DNA of 64,000 nt, from contig JACOSO010000043.1 of the NCBI GenBank assembly GCA_016178785.1, positions 186,001-250,000 of the forward strand. Reading direction: 5' to 3'. This document shows positions 9,920 through 18,139 of this stretch, piece by piece. The translations under genes were made by a program, and so were the position numbers. Origin of the DNA: Bacteroidota bacterium. Lineage in GTDB: Bacteria > Bacteroidota > Bacteroidia > Cytophagales > Cyclobacteriaceae. Each line of letters begins with the position of its first letter. The first letter of the stretch is position 1. The notes below the pieces were generated by a model. The model had not been told where the DNA came from. It searched no databases and saw only the letters and a list, made by a program, of their open reading frames with translations.

Positions 9920-11299
9920 TTAGTTTAGAATTGTTTCTTCAGTTACAATTTCCACACCCGCATTTTGAATTGCTCCGAAGCCACCATAAATATTGGTGAG
10001 ATTTGTAAAACCATTTCTTTTCATCAATGAGATGGCCGTCATAGAACGGTAGCCCCCACCGCAGTGCACGAGATAGGATTTGGATTTATCAAGATGGGAT
10101 AGATTCGCAGGCATGTCATTCAATGGCAAAAACATGGCTTCTTTCACGTGACTTATATTCCATTCACCTGGCTTGCGAACATCAACTACTTCAACCCCGT
10201 TTGCCATTTCATTCTTCATTTCATCGGCAGCGATGGATTTTACTTCTTCCAATTTTTTATTCCAGGAAATTATTCCTCCATTTAAAAATCCGAGTATTTT
10301 TTCATAACCCACTCTTGCTAAACGTAAGATAGACTCATGCTCTTTTCCAACTTCGGTAATCAATACCAGCGGTTGATTAATGTCGATTAAAGTTCCGGTC
10401 CAAATGGCGTATTGACCATTTAGCCCGATATTGATTGAGCCAGGGATAAATCCTTTCTCAAAGTCATTTGCATTGCGCGTGTCCAAAATCAGAGCTCCAT
10501 TATTTACAATCATGGAAAATTCATCCGCGCTCAATGCGCGATTGTTCCTCTTCACCACCTCATCAATAGAAGAATATCCGTCTTTATTGATCCGTGCGTC
10601 TTCAAAGAAATAATTTGGAGGGGGCAAAATGCCTTCAGTTACATCTTTGATGAATTGCTCACGGCTGTTGCTTTTCATGGCATAATTGAATTTCTTTTGC
10701 TCGCCAATTGTGGAGAACGTTTCCTTGCCAATGTTTTTTCCGCAAGCTGAACCTGGACCATGAGCAGGATAAACAAGTACGTGGTCGGGAAGCTTTTTTA
10801 ATTTATTGTTTAACGAGTCATACAGCATGCTTGCAAGTTCTTCGCTGCTCATTTTGCCATCGAGCAAATCGGGTCGCCCCACATCGCCTACAAATAAAGT
10901 ATCGCCTGTAAAAACGGCATGCTCTTTTCCGTTTTCGTCCAGCAACAAGTAGCAAGTTGATTCGGGGGTGTGGCCAGGAGTGTGCAGTGTTTTTATTTTT
11001 AGTTTTCCGAGTGGAAAAATCTCTCCGTCTTTCGCATTAAGAACTTTGTATTTTGTTTCGGCCATTGGGCCATAAACGATTGGTGCCCCAGTTTTTTTGC
11101 TTAAGTCGATATGGCCGCTCACGAAGTCGGCATGAAAGTGCGTTTCAAAAATGTATTTGATCTTCGATCTTCGTTCAGAAGCAAGTTCAAGATAAGGTTC
11201 TGTCTCTCGAATGGGATCAATGATAGCGGCCTCACCATCTGATTCGATGTAGTAAGCAGCCTCGGCAAGGCAGTTGGTGTAAAGTTGTTGGATGTACAT
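9920..11299 (-). CDS. MBL-fold persulfide dioxygenase with two rhodanese domains (CstB-like)
   Basis: A 459-residue protein; the ATG at 11299 (MYIQQLYTNCLAEAAY) is preferred over an upstream in-frame start at 11317. Domains: a metallo-beta-lactamase domain (1 to about 245, metal ligands in ETHFHADFVSGH, HTPGHTPEST, TGDTLFVGDVGRPD and VYPAHGPGSACGK), a first rhodanese-like domain (about 260-350) that lacks a catalytic Cys, and a C-terminal rhodanese (about 365-459) with the active Cys in VHCGGGYRS (about Cys413). This order, with a degenerate middle rhodanese, is that of CstB-type persulfide dioxygenase-sulfurtransferases, which oxidise low-molecular-weight persulfides. It is the first gene of a likely operon with tpx and the amidohydrolase. 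A one-mismatch -7 box lies at 11319-11326. Confidence 0.85.
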   Translation of the reverse strand: MYIQQLYTNCLAEAAYYIESDGEAAIIDPIRETEPYLELASERRSKIKYIFETHFHADFVSGHIDLSKKTGAPIVYGPMAETKYKVLNAKDGEIFPLGKLKIKTLHTPGHTPESTCYLLLDENGKEHAVFTGDTLFVGDVGRPDLLDGKMSSEELASMLYDSLNNKLKKLPDHVLVYPAHGPGSACGKNIGKETFSTIGEQKKFNYAMKSNSREQFIKDVTEGILPPPNYFFEDARINKDGYSSIDEVVKRNNRALSADEFSMIVNNGALILDTRNANDFEKGFIPGSINIGLNGQYAIWTGTLIDINQPLVLITEVGKEHESILRLARVGYEKILGFLNGGIISWNKKLEEVKSIAADEMKNEMANGVEVVDVRKPGEWNISHVKEAMFLPLNDMPANLSHLDKSKSYLVHCGGGYRSMTAISLMKRNGFTNLTNIYGGFGAIQNAGVEIVTEETILN

Positions 11300-11357
11300 A
11301 AGGTATCTTGTAACCACACAAAGGTCTGAAAAATTCCCTTCTCAAAACATTCTCGTT

Positions 11358-11365
11358 TACATTTG
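11358..11365 (+). promoter_or_regulatory. Bacteroidota -7 box (TACATTTG), possibly leaderless start
   Basis: An exact TAnnTTTG match ending 4 bp before the ATG at 11370. Transcription would start at or next to the start codon. No convincing -33 element. Confidence 0.35.
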
Positions 11366-11369
11366 TGTC

Positions 11370-13475
11370 ATGAAGAGCGGAATGATTTTGATGGTTGGTT
11401 GGTTGGTTTGCATTCCATTATTTGCAACGCAGTACAAAACATTTGAAGAAAACGGGAAAGTGGGGATGAAGGATGACAAAGAGCATGTTATTCTGCCTCC
11501 GTCTTTTGAGGCACTTGGATGGTCGGACGGAAGTTTTTCGGTGATTGGCGAAGTGACAGGCTATCGGCTGCAAGGTTTATGGGGAATCATCAATCTGAAA
11601 AAAGAATTCATCACTAAAGCGGAATTTGAAAATCTGATTTATTCGGGTGGAGAAAATGTAGTAGCGCGAAAAAAAATCAACGCTGTCTTCTATAAAACGG
11701 GATCCTTGAATTTGCGAGGTGAAACAAAAATTCCTTTTGAATACGATGGGATTCAAGTGCAAGGATTGCGCTCCATCGTTTTTAATTTGACAAAGTCCGG
11801 ATTTCGATATGGCATTGTTGACAATACCAATAGATCAATATTGCCGGTCATTTACAATTACATCAGGCCTTTGGGCTCGTTGCGCTATGCTATTGAAAAT
11901 GATGAAGGTAAGATTGCATTGTTTAGTGAGGAAGGGAAGCCCGTCACCGACTTTATAATCGACAGCGTTTCGATGTTTTACAAAGGTTACGCCATTGTTT
12001 ATCGAGATCATTTGCAGGGGCTGATCGATCGAGATGGGAGTACAAAACTCGAACCCATGTTCCGATCAATAAAAATTGCAGAAGACGGTAAGGTGTTGAC
12101 GCAACTTCCAAACGAGTGGAGTTTCGTTAGCGAGAAAAATGAAGCTGGGCAAAAGATTTTTGCAGATGAACTTAAATACGTGGATGCAAAGTCATACTAT
12201 ATCAAAAGGGGCAATCTCTGGGGCGTGATAAGTGATGAGTTGAAATCAATCGTACCGGTTCGATATGAAAGTATTTATGAAATCGATGGAGGAAAACATT
12301 TGGTTGGCCTTTATTCTAAAATAGGAGTGATTGATGCGCAAAATAAAATCCTGATTCCTTTTTTGTTTGATTCACTGATCGATTGTCGAAACTTTTTTAG
12401 AGCATTTAAAAGAGGGCAAGGCTGGCAATTACTTGATGCTGAAGGGAAAATCTTGACCCACCATTTTTATCATCTGATGAAGCCCCTCGATGAACAAAAT
12501 TTTTTAGTGGAGAGCAAAAATTTCTATGGTTTGATAAATAGGCAAGGCAAAGAGTTTGTTCATTGCGTTTTTGATTCCATTTCTGCACCGGTAAATAATT
12601 TGATTGCCGTAAAGTTTAAGGGCAAATACGGAATTGTTAATTCCAAAGAAGACTGGCTAGTTGCACCACAAGATTTTCCGTTGAGCGTAATCAATGAAAA
12701 AAATTATTTACAAAAACAGCCCGATAACCAGTTTGTGAAAACATTTACCGGAGAAGTGAAATACTTTACTCCTTATCCATTAAAATTTAACAATGAAAAT
12801 TTTATCGAAACTCTTCCGAATGGTGTTGAGAAAACAATCACTTATGATGGATTGATCATTGATCGAACGCAATCGCCTCAAAACACAGAAGAAGTTTTTC
12901 GCGAAAGTGAGGGCTTTATAGGAATAAAAAAAGACGGACGATTCGGCTTTGTGGACACTACGGGGAGATTGAGAATCGCCAACAGATATGACAGCATTGG
13001 AGAATTTCATGAGAGTCTGGCTGCAATTAAGTTAATTGGCAGGTGGGGTTTTGTGAACGCGAGTGATCATGTTGCTATTAATCCGAATTACGACATTGCT
13101 TCTAGCTTTCAATCGGGGAAGGCAATTGTTTCAAGAAATAAAAAATTCGGAATCATAGGAAAAGAAGGTAACGTGATTTTGCCAATACGTTATGACAACA
13201 TCGAGCGACAATCGGATTCGTTTCTTCTGACTCTTGCCGGCTTGAAAGGCAGAGCCGATCATGATGGCAACGTAACCATTGAGCCTCGCTTCGATTCATT
13301 GGTGCCCGTTAACTCCAATTTATTTATTGTTTGCCGTGATAGTAAGTATGGAGTGATCAGTGACCACGGCATGAATATGATTCCCATGATTTACGATCAA
13401 TTGATTTTTGATCCTTCCAAAAATATTTTCCTTGCAGAAAAGAAATCAGAGTGGAAAGTAGCCCCTTTAGACTAA
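11370..13475 (+). CDS. Secreted WG-repeat protein
   Basis: A 701-residue protein. The start at 11370 is chosen for its signal peptide (GMILMVGWLVCIPLFATQ); the open frame extends upstream to 11292 without signal character. The whole mature protein is built of WG/WG-like beta repeats of roughly 45-50 residues, each with a GIV/GFV core then an I-P-x-x-Y/F-D turn, such as KFGIIGKEGNVILPIRYD, RFGFVDTTGRLRIANRYD, RWGFVNASDHVAINPNYD and KYGVISDHGMNMIPMIYD. WG repeats are thought to mediate binding; no catalytic domain is seen. It has no T9SS tail, so a periplasmic location is likely. Its stop codon overlaps the stop of the convergent gene (13472-13475). Confidence 0.8.
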   Translation: MKSGMILMVGWLVCIPLFATQYKTFEENGKVGMKDDKEHVILPPSFEALGWSDGSFSVIGEVTGYRLQGLWGIINLKKEFITKAEFENLIYSGGENVVARKKINAVFYKTGSLNLRGETKIPFEYDGIQVQGLRSIVFNLTKSGFRYGIVDNTNRSILPVIYNYIRPLGSLRYAIENDEGKIALFSEEGKPVTDFIIDSVSMFYKGYAIVYRDHLQGLIDRDGSTKLEPMFRSIKIAEDGKVLTQLPNEWSFVSEKNEAGQKIFADELKYVDAKSYYIKRGNLWGVISDELKSIVPVRYESIYEIDGGKHLVGLYSKIGVIDAQNKILIPFLFDSLIDCRNFFRAFKRGQGWQLLDAEGKILTHHFYHLMKPLDEQNFLVESKNFYGLINRQGKEFVHCVFDSISAPVNNLIAVKFKGKYGIVNSKEDWLVAPQDFPLSVINEKNYLQKQPDNQFVKTFTGEVKYFTPYPLKFNNENFIETLPNGVEKTITYDGLIIDRTQSPQNTEEVFRESEGFIGIKKDGRFGFVDTTGRLRIANRYDSIGEFHESLAAIKLIGRWGFVNASDHVAINPNYDIASSFQSGKAIVSRNKKFGIIGKEGNVILPIRYDNIERQSDSFLLTLAGLKGRADHDGNVTIEPRFDSLVPVNSNLFIVCRDSKYGVISDHGMNMIPMIYDQLIFDPSKNIFLAEKKSEWKVAPLD

Positions 13476-13858
13476 TGCAAAACGAGCGATATCAATTCGT
13501 TCTCCACGCCCCAATCTTTGGCTAATTTTAGCATAGCCGTAGCTTCCATTTCTGTTACGAAGCCTTTCAGGTTGTTTGCCTCCCACACCATATTGATGAG
13601 TTCGATGCGTTTGTCTTTAGGATAATCGCCAATGATTTCGTTTAGGTAGGTACGCGCTCGGTCAAATGCAGTAATATAATCTTGCGAGATGAACTCAAGC
13701 GCCCAATCAAGCGCACCCTGGGCATCCAATTTTTGCGAAGTATCTTCAAGGTCTTGTTTTTCTGTTTCATCCAACCCGTGATAGTGAAAGATCACGGCCT
13801 TCAACAGCATGTAGACTTTCTTTTCCGCTTCGCTCATGCCAGAAAAATAATAATTCAT
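13472..13858 (-). CDS. Conserved hypothetical alpha-helical protein, 128 aa
   Basis: A 128-residue, soluble, acidic, mainly helical protein without signal peptide (starts MNYYFSGMSEAEKKVYM). I do not recognise a named family. The pattern of short amphipathic helices (LLKAVIFHYHGLDE; ALDWALEFISQDY; ELINMVWEANN; AMLKLAKDWGV) is reminiscent of TerB-like helical proteins, but this is only an impression. It starts 6 bp after the hemW stop and is probably translated from the same mRNA. It overlaps the convergent WG-repeat gene by 4 bp at the stops. Confidence 0.7.
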   Translation of the reverse strand: MNYYFSGMSEAEKKVYMLLKAVIFHYHGLDETEKQDLEDTSQKLDAQGALDWALEFISQDYITAFDRARTYLNEIIGDYPKDKRIELINMVWEANNLKGFVTEMEATAMLKLAKDWGVENELISLVLH

Positions 13859-13864
13859 TTTGAT

Positions 13865-14992
13865 TTATTCTACAAAAAGATCAGATGCAATCTTATCGGC
13901 CAGCAACTTTCCTCTCCTTGTGAGAACAAGTACATTTTCTTTCTTTTCTATTAACCCCAACAATTGGAATTGACCGATCTCTTTTTTTCGCTCAACTAAT
14001 AAATCAAAATTGAAGCGTTCAGTCAGATAATCAAGGTTGCAACCCCAAATTGTTCGAAGTGTCGTGAGCAGGTATTCGTTAATATGGTTTGCGTGGCTTA
14101 AATTCTCCAATTCAGAAGGAATTTTACTTCGCTCCATCGATTGAATGTATAGAGCATTGTTTCTGATATTGTATTGCCTGCTGCTGCCATTATAGGAATG
14201 CGCGCTTGGCCCGATACCCAGGTATTTTTGCTGCTTCCAGTAACTGCTATTGTGACGAGAATGAAAATTGGGTTTGCAAAAATTTGAAATTTCATATTGT
14301 TCATAACCTGCATGGCTAAGCAAATCCATCAGTATTTCCATTTGAATGGCAGCTGCTTCATCGCTTTCACTTTTAAGTTTTCCCTTTTTTAGCCAATTAC
14401 CGAACACTGTTTTTTCTTCGATGGTCAGGGAATAAGCCGAAATGTGCTCAGGAGAAATCGCAATTGCCTGCTCAATATTTTTTTTCCAGAGATCATCATT
14501 TTGGCTTGGTATTGCATAGATCAGATCGATACTAATGTTATTAAACCCTGCTATACGCGATTGATGTACGCAATCAGTAGCTTCCCTTGCCGAGTGTGCC
14601 CGATTAAGAAATTTTAAAATCCGGTCATCAAAAGATTGAATGCCGATGCTCAACCTATTCACGCCAACTTTTTTCATTACTTGTAGATTGTTAAAACTCA
14701 GATCATCGGGATTCGCCTCCAGCGTTATTTCTGCAGTTTCACTGACGTCAAAGTTTTTACGAATCGAAGTGAATATCTCCTCCAGCTCCCTTTCATTGAG
14801 AAGAGAAGGCGTTCCCCCACCCAGGTAGATTGTTTCGACAGCCTCCTTGCCCAAATAATCTTTCTGCAAGCCAAGCTCCATGCACATTGCTTCAACCAAT
14901 TGCAACTTGCTGTCTTGCCTTGTTGAAAAATGGAAATCGCAATAATGACATGCTTGCTTACAGAAGGGGATATGCAAATAAAGACCGGCCAT
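13865..14992 (-). CDS. hemW: Radical SAM heme chaperone HemW
   Basis: A 375-residue protein; the ATG at 14992 starts MAGLYLHIPFC, the conserved N-terminus of the family, so the longer frame to 15025 is rejected. The radical SAM cluster motif CxxxCxxC is in FCKQACHYCDF, followed by YLGGGTPSLL and the LSIGIQSFDD segment. HemW-type proteins bind heme and deliver it to membrane cytochromes; they were long misannotated as oxygen-independent coproporphyrinogen oxidase. The neighbouring divergent unit contains hemD, consistent with a tetrapyrrole theme. It is first in a two-gene unit with the 128-residue protein. Confidence 0.9.
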   Translation of the reverse strand: MAGLYLHIPFCKQACHYCDFHFSTRQDSKLQLVEAMCMELGLQKDYLGKEAVETIYLGGGTPSLLNERELEEIFTSIRKNFDVSETAEITLEANPDDLSFNNLQVMKKVGVNRLSIGIQSFDDRILKFLNRAHSAREATDCVHQSRIAGFNNISIDLIYAIPSQNDDLWKKNIEQAIAISPEHISAYSLTIEEKTVFGNWLKKGKLKSESDEAAAIQMEILMDLLSHAGYEQYEISNFCKPNFHSRHNSSYWKQQKYLGIGPSAHSYNGSSRQYNIRNNALYIQSMERSKIPSELENLSHANHINEYLLTTLRTIWGCNLDYLTERFNFDLLVERKKEIGQFQLLGLIEKKENVLVLTRRGKLLADKIASDLFVE

Positions 14993-14995
14993 TCG

Positions 14996-15028
14996 CAAAA
15001 ATAGAAAGGTGGCAAAGCAAAACACAAA
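14996..15028 (-). promoter_or_regulatory. Promoter of hemW (TTTG-N21-TATTTTTG)
   Basis: On the minus strand, TTTG (15025-15028) is separated by 21 bp from TATTTTTG (14996-15003), an exact -7 box. The box ends 3 bp before the hemW ATG, so the transcript would be essentially leaderless. Confidence 0.5.
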
Positions 15029-15044
15029 GTCTGATTAGAAATGA

Positions 15045-15052
15045 TAATTTTG
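15045..15052 (+). promoter_or_regulatory. -7 box (TAATTTTG) deciding the DUF4271 gene start
   Basis: An exact TAnnTTTG match lying just after the first possible ATG (15041) and 18 bp before the second ATG (15071). If used, translation must start at 15071. Confidence 0.4.
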
Positions 15053-15070
15053 GCTGCTACTTATTCAACG

Positions 15071-16132
15071 ATGCTCGTACTGATCTTTGCGTTTCTTTCC
15101 CTGTTCAATGAAAATAAAAAGGAACTTCATGTGGTAGAAGACCTCCAGCCACGCTGGAAAACCCTTCATGAAGGAAAATTCATTGAGTACAAAGAGCACC
15201 CGTCAAAAACGGTGTATTTATCTCTTGGATTAAAAGGAGATAATTCAGACTTTTTTCGTATTCATAGTCAAGAGGATTTTTATCTTTTCATCAATTCGAA
15301 TCTGATCGTTAAAAGCAGGCATCTCATGCTCAATATTGATAGCCTGAAAAAAAAATATGATAATTTTCTTGTCGTTGGTTTATATCAAAGCCATGGCATC
15401 CATCAACTTACTACACAATTGGTTCGGTACGAATTGATCAGCGAGTATTACAACCCGCTTAGACCCGATAGATCTTTCAAAAATTTTATTTTATTGGCCA
15501 CTCTTTTGTTGATCATTTTATTCACTGCATTACTTTACAACAATCCGCAGCTCACCTGGGATTATCTTAATGTTATAAAACTGTTTTCGTTTAAGCGTAG
15601 AGATGATAGCCAGTTTGTGTTGCGCATCACCTCCAGTGTTAATTTATTGTTTTATTTTTTTTGCAGTTTGCTGGCGTCCCTTGCACTCATTGTAGCGGTA
15701 CATTTTTCTGAAGACTTGTCAGTTACTTTCCAGTCAAATTTTCACAATGTGAGCGGTTACGCTGGTCAATGGTTTTTGATATCCGGAATTATTGCAGGAT
15801 TACTAATGCTCAAACTCGCCTTGGCTTTATTGGTGTCGCTGCTTTTTGGATGGAGGGATACGGCCGGATTTCAATTTTTCAATTTTACAAGGGTGCTTGT
15901 CGTTTCATTATTAGTGATTGGCGGGATTTGCATTTTCTGCTTTTCTACCGATATCAATGTGAATTATTATTTTTTAGCGAAATGTTTTTGCGCCATGCTT
16001 TCAATGGGCGCAATTTTGATGTTTTTCAAATTATTGAATAGAGAATCAGCCACCGTGTTCCATTTATTTTCGTACCTTTGCGCAACGGAAATTTTTCCAT
16101 TAGTGATTCTGATAAAGGTATTTTTGTTTTAG
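15071..16132 (+). CDS. DUF4271 family membrane protein
   Basis: The frame allows ATG at 15041 (363 aa) or 15071 (353 aa); the second is chosen because a -7 box lies between them, with moderate confidence. The N-terminal 140 residues contain one hydrophobic segment and a soluble beta-rich part. From about residue 145 there are six membrane segments with the DUF4271 signature (RPDRSFKNFILLATLLL, LNVIKLFSFKRRDDSQ, then FFKLLNRESATVFHLF near the end). The family is confined to Bacteroidota and is commonly next to hemD and the PorP/Gld genes, as here. Its function is unknown. hemD follows after 22 bp, so co-transcription is likely. Confidence 0.8.
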   Translation: MLVLIFAFLSLFNENKKELHVVEDLQPRWKTLHEGKFIEYKEHPSKTVYLSLGLKGDNSDFFRIHSQEDFYLFINSNLIVKSRHLMLNIDSLKKKYDNFLVVGLYQSHGIHQLTTQLVRYELISEYYNPLRPDRSFKNFILLATLLLIILFTALLYNNPQLTWDYLNVIKLFSFKRRDDSQFVLRITSSVNLLFYFFCSLLASLALIVAVHFSEDLSVTFQSNFHNVSGYAGQWFLISGIIAGLLMLKLALALLVSLLFGWRDTAGFQFFNFTRVLVVSLLVIGGICIFCFSTDINVNYYFLAKCFCAMLSMGAILMFFKLLNRESATVFHLFSYLCATEIFPLVILIKVFLF

Positions 16133-16154
16133 GCTCGAACCGCTACGTGTTGAT

Positions 16155-16931
16155 ATGATTGAAACAGCTACTGACAGGATGCGCAAAGTAAAAAGCGTCT
16201 TAGTCACCCAAGAAGCCCCTTCTGATCTTAACTCACCTTATTTGAAACTTGCCGAAAAATTCAATGTCAAAATTGATTTTCGCCCGTTCATTCAAGTGGA
16301 GCCTGTTGGTGCGAAGGAGTTCCGTAAGCAAAAAATAGAAATCCTAAATCATACGGCAATTATTTTCACCAGCCGCAACGCGGTTGATCATTTTTTTATT
16401 CTCTGCCGTGAATTGAAACTCGAGATGCCCCCCGAGATGAAATATTTCTGCATCTCAGATCAAACATCCAATTATCTTCAGAAATACATCGTCATTCGTA
16501 AGCGAAAAATTTTCACCGGACTGAAAGATACGAAGGACTTACTCGAGATTTTGAAGAAGCACAAAAACGAAAAATTCCTTTATCCCTGCTCAGACATTCG
16601 TAAAAATGACATTCCTGATTTCTTGAAAGAAAATGGGTTCACTTTTAACGAAGCGATCATCAACCATACAGTAGCTGCGGACTTGAGTGATTTAAAAAAT
16701 GTTTATTTCGATATCCTTGCGTTCTTCAGCCCGTCAGGAGTTAATTCGCTAATGGTCAACTTTCCTGATTTCAAACAGAATAGCACTCGTCTTGCGGCAT
16801 TCGGAACCTCTACAGCCAAAGCCGTGAAGGAAAATGGTTTTATCTTAGATATTGAAGCACCGCTCCCCAATGCACCTTCTATGGCTGGCGCTTTGGAGCT
16901 TTACATCAAGAAAGCCAACAATATCAAATAA
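16155..16931 (+). CDS. hemD: Uroporphyrinogen-III synthase
   Basis: A 258-residue HemD-family protein, cytoplasmic. Typical motifs: an N-terminal strand SVLVTQEAP, AIIFTSRNAVDHFF, FFSPSGVNSLM and RLAAFGTSTAKAVKENG, which form the two-domain cleft that cyclises and inverts ring D of hydroxymethylbilane. The first ATG (16155) is used; the ATG at 16179 (MRKVKSVL) is a plausible alternative. It follows the DUF4271 gene closely. The next gene, porP/sprF, has its own promoter-like region after a 117-bp gap. Confidence 0.9.
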   Translation: MIETATDRMRKVKSVLVTQEAPSDLNSPYLKLAEKFNVKIDFRPFIQVEPVGAKEFRKQKIEILNHTAIIFTSRNAVDHFFILCRELKLEMPPEMKYFCISDQTSNYLQKYIVIRKRKIFTGLKDTKDLLEILKKHKNEKFLYPCSDIRKNDIPDFLKENGFTFNEAIINHTVAADLSDLKNVYFDILAFFSPSGVNSLMVNFPDFKQNSTRLAAFGTSTAKAVKENGFILDIEAPLPNAPSMAGALELYIKKANNIK

Positions 16932-16970
16932 TAACTGATTCAGGGTTACGTTTTTAGCACAGAGCTGATT

Positions 16971-17009
16971 TTATTACACTTTAATTACATCGGGTTTGAA
17001 GTGTAATAA
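16971..17009. repeat. 11-bp perfect inverted repeat overlapping the porP/sprF promoter
   Basis: TTATTACACTT (16971-16981) and AAGTGTAATAA (16999-17009) are exact reverse complements separated by 17 bp. No T-run follows, so it is not an ordinary terminator. The right arm falls between the -33 and -7 elements of the candidate porP promoter, a typical repressor position. Confidence 0.7.
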
Positions 17010-17026
17010 GAATTCTCCTATCTTTA
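16995..17026 (+). promoter_or_regulatory. Candidate promoter of porP/sprF (TTTG-N20-TATCTTTA)
   Basis: TTTG at 16995-16998 and TATCTTTA at 17019-17026 (one mismatch to TAnnTTTG) are 20 bp apart, the normal Bacteroidota spacing. Predicted leader about 19 nt. Confidence 0.5.
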
Positions 17027-17048
17027 TCCCTCATTATTTTTTAAACTG

Positions 17049-18005
17049 ATGACAAAGCGGATTTTTTTAATGTGTTTGTTGATCGTGTTTGCAGCGCGAC
17101 TTTCCGCACAGCAAGATCCACAGTTTACCCAATACATGTTCAACACCCTCTATTACAACCCTGGGTTCTCAGGAGTGGAAGGTGTGACAAAAATTTCTGC
17201 TTTACACCGAAGCCAGTGGCTTGGTTATTCTCCAACCTATGGCGGGGGCGGGGCTCCAACTACTCAGTTGATAACATTTTCTACGCCTATCTTCAAATTA
17301 AATAGCGGTTTTGGCGCCCTTATCTCACACGATAATTTAGGGCCTTTCAATAATCTGGAGGCACAGGCTTCTTACGCATATCATCTTGGAATCAAGAATA
17401 GCAAATTAAGTTTTGGTCTTCGAACAGGTGTCTACTCACAGACCGTTGATTTCAATATGTATCGCACGGTTGATGCAAATGATCCTTTGTTAGGTGACAA
17501 GACTGGTTCTCTCACACAAGTACGTCCTGACATGGCTGCAGGTGTTTTTTGGAGAAAGGAAAAATTTTACGTGGGTGCCGGCTTTGACCATTTGCTACGT
17601 TCAACTTTTGATTTTGGTCTTACTCAACGAAATGCATTGCAAACGCACACATACATTACGGGCGGTTATATGTATCAGGTAAACTTTGATCTTAAGTTTC
17701 AGTTCAGCACACTGATTCAGTCTGACTTAATTAAAACTTCATTCAACCTGACTTCCCTTGCTTATCTTAAAGACACTATGTGGGGCGGCTTATCTTTCCG
17801 TCAAGGTGAGTCAATGAGTTTGCTAATGGGCTATACATTCCTCAAAGACAAATCAATGAGGTTAGGATACTCACTCGACTATATTGTCAAAGATCAGGCC
17901 GCTAAGCAAGTAACTTCGCATGAGTTCATGCTCATTTATGAACTTCCGGTGGTTGCAGGTGCGGGGAAGAAAGTCGTGCGAACTCCAAGATACAGAAAAT
18001 CCTAG
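17049..18005 (+). CDS. PorP/SprF family type IX secretion membrane protein
   Basis: A 318-residue outer-membrane beta-barrel protein with a signal peptide (FLMCLLIVFAARLSAQ). The start of the mature protein, QQDPQFTQYMFNTLYYNPG, is the hallmark of the PorP/SprF family, and HRSQWLGY and SFGLRTGVY follow. These proteins act with T9SS, tethering or displaying cargo such as adhesins at the outer membrane. It lies directly upstream of gldKLMN, the standard order. A 134-bp gap with its own weak promoter-like sequence separates it from gldK. A weak 7-bp hairpin overlaps its stop codon. Confidence 0.92.
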   Translation: MTKRIFLMCLLIVFAARLSAQQDPQFTQYMFNTLYYNPGFSGVEGVTKISALHRSQWLGYSPTYGGGGAPTTQLITFSTPIFKLNSGFGALISHDNLGPFNNLEAQASYAYHLGIKNSKLSFGLRTGVYSQTVDFNMYRTVDANDPLLGDKTGSLTQVRPDMAAGVFWRKEKFYVGAGFDHLLRSTFDFGLTQRNALQTHTYITGGYMYQVNFDLKFQFSTLIQSDLIKTSFNLTSLAYLKDTMWGGLSFRQGESMSLLMGYTFLKDKSMRLGYSLDYIVKDQAAKQVTSHEFMLIYELPVVAGAGKKVVRTPRYRKS

Positions 18006-18139
18006 TCAGAAATCGAACTAGGAAGCAAACAAAGTTTTTTTGGTTTATTTTGAGATTTTAGACAATTTGGTAACCACGTTTTTTTAAAAAGACTTAAAAA
18101 AGAATAACTTTCGAGTCTGTTCGTTGATCTGAAATAATA

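Noticed and set aside
18000-18023. Hairpin TCCTAGT/ACTAGGA at the porP/sprF stop codon
   Set aside because: Stem is only 7 bp and the T-run starts about 10 bp later, so it was not called a terminator.
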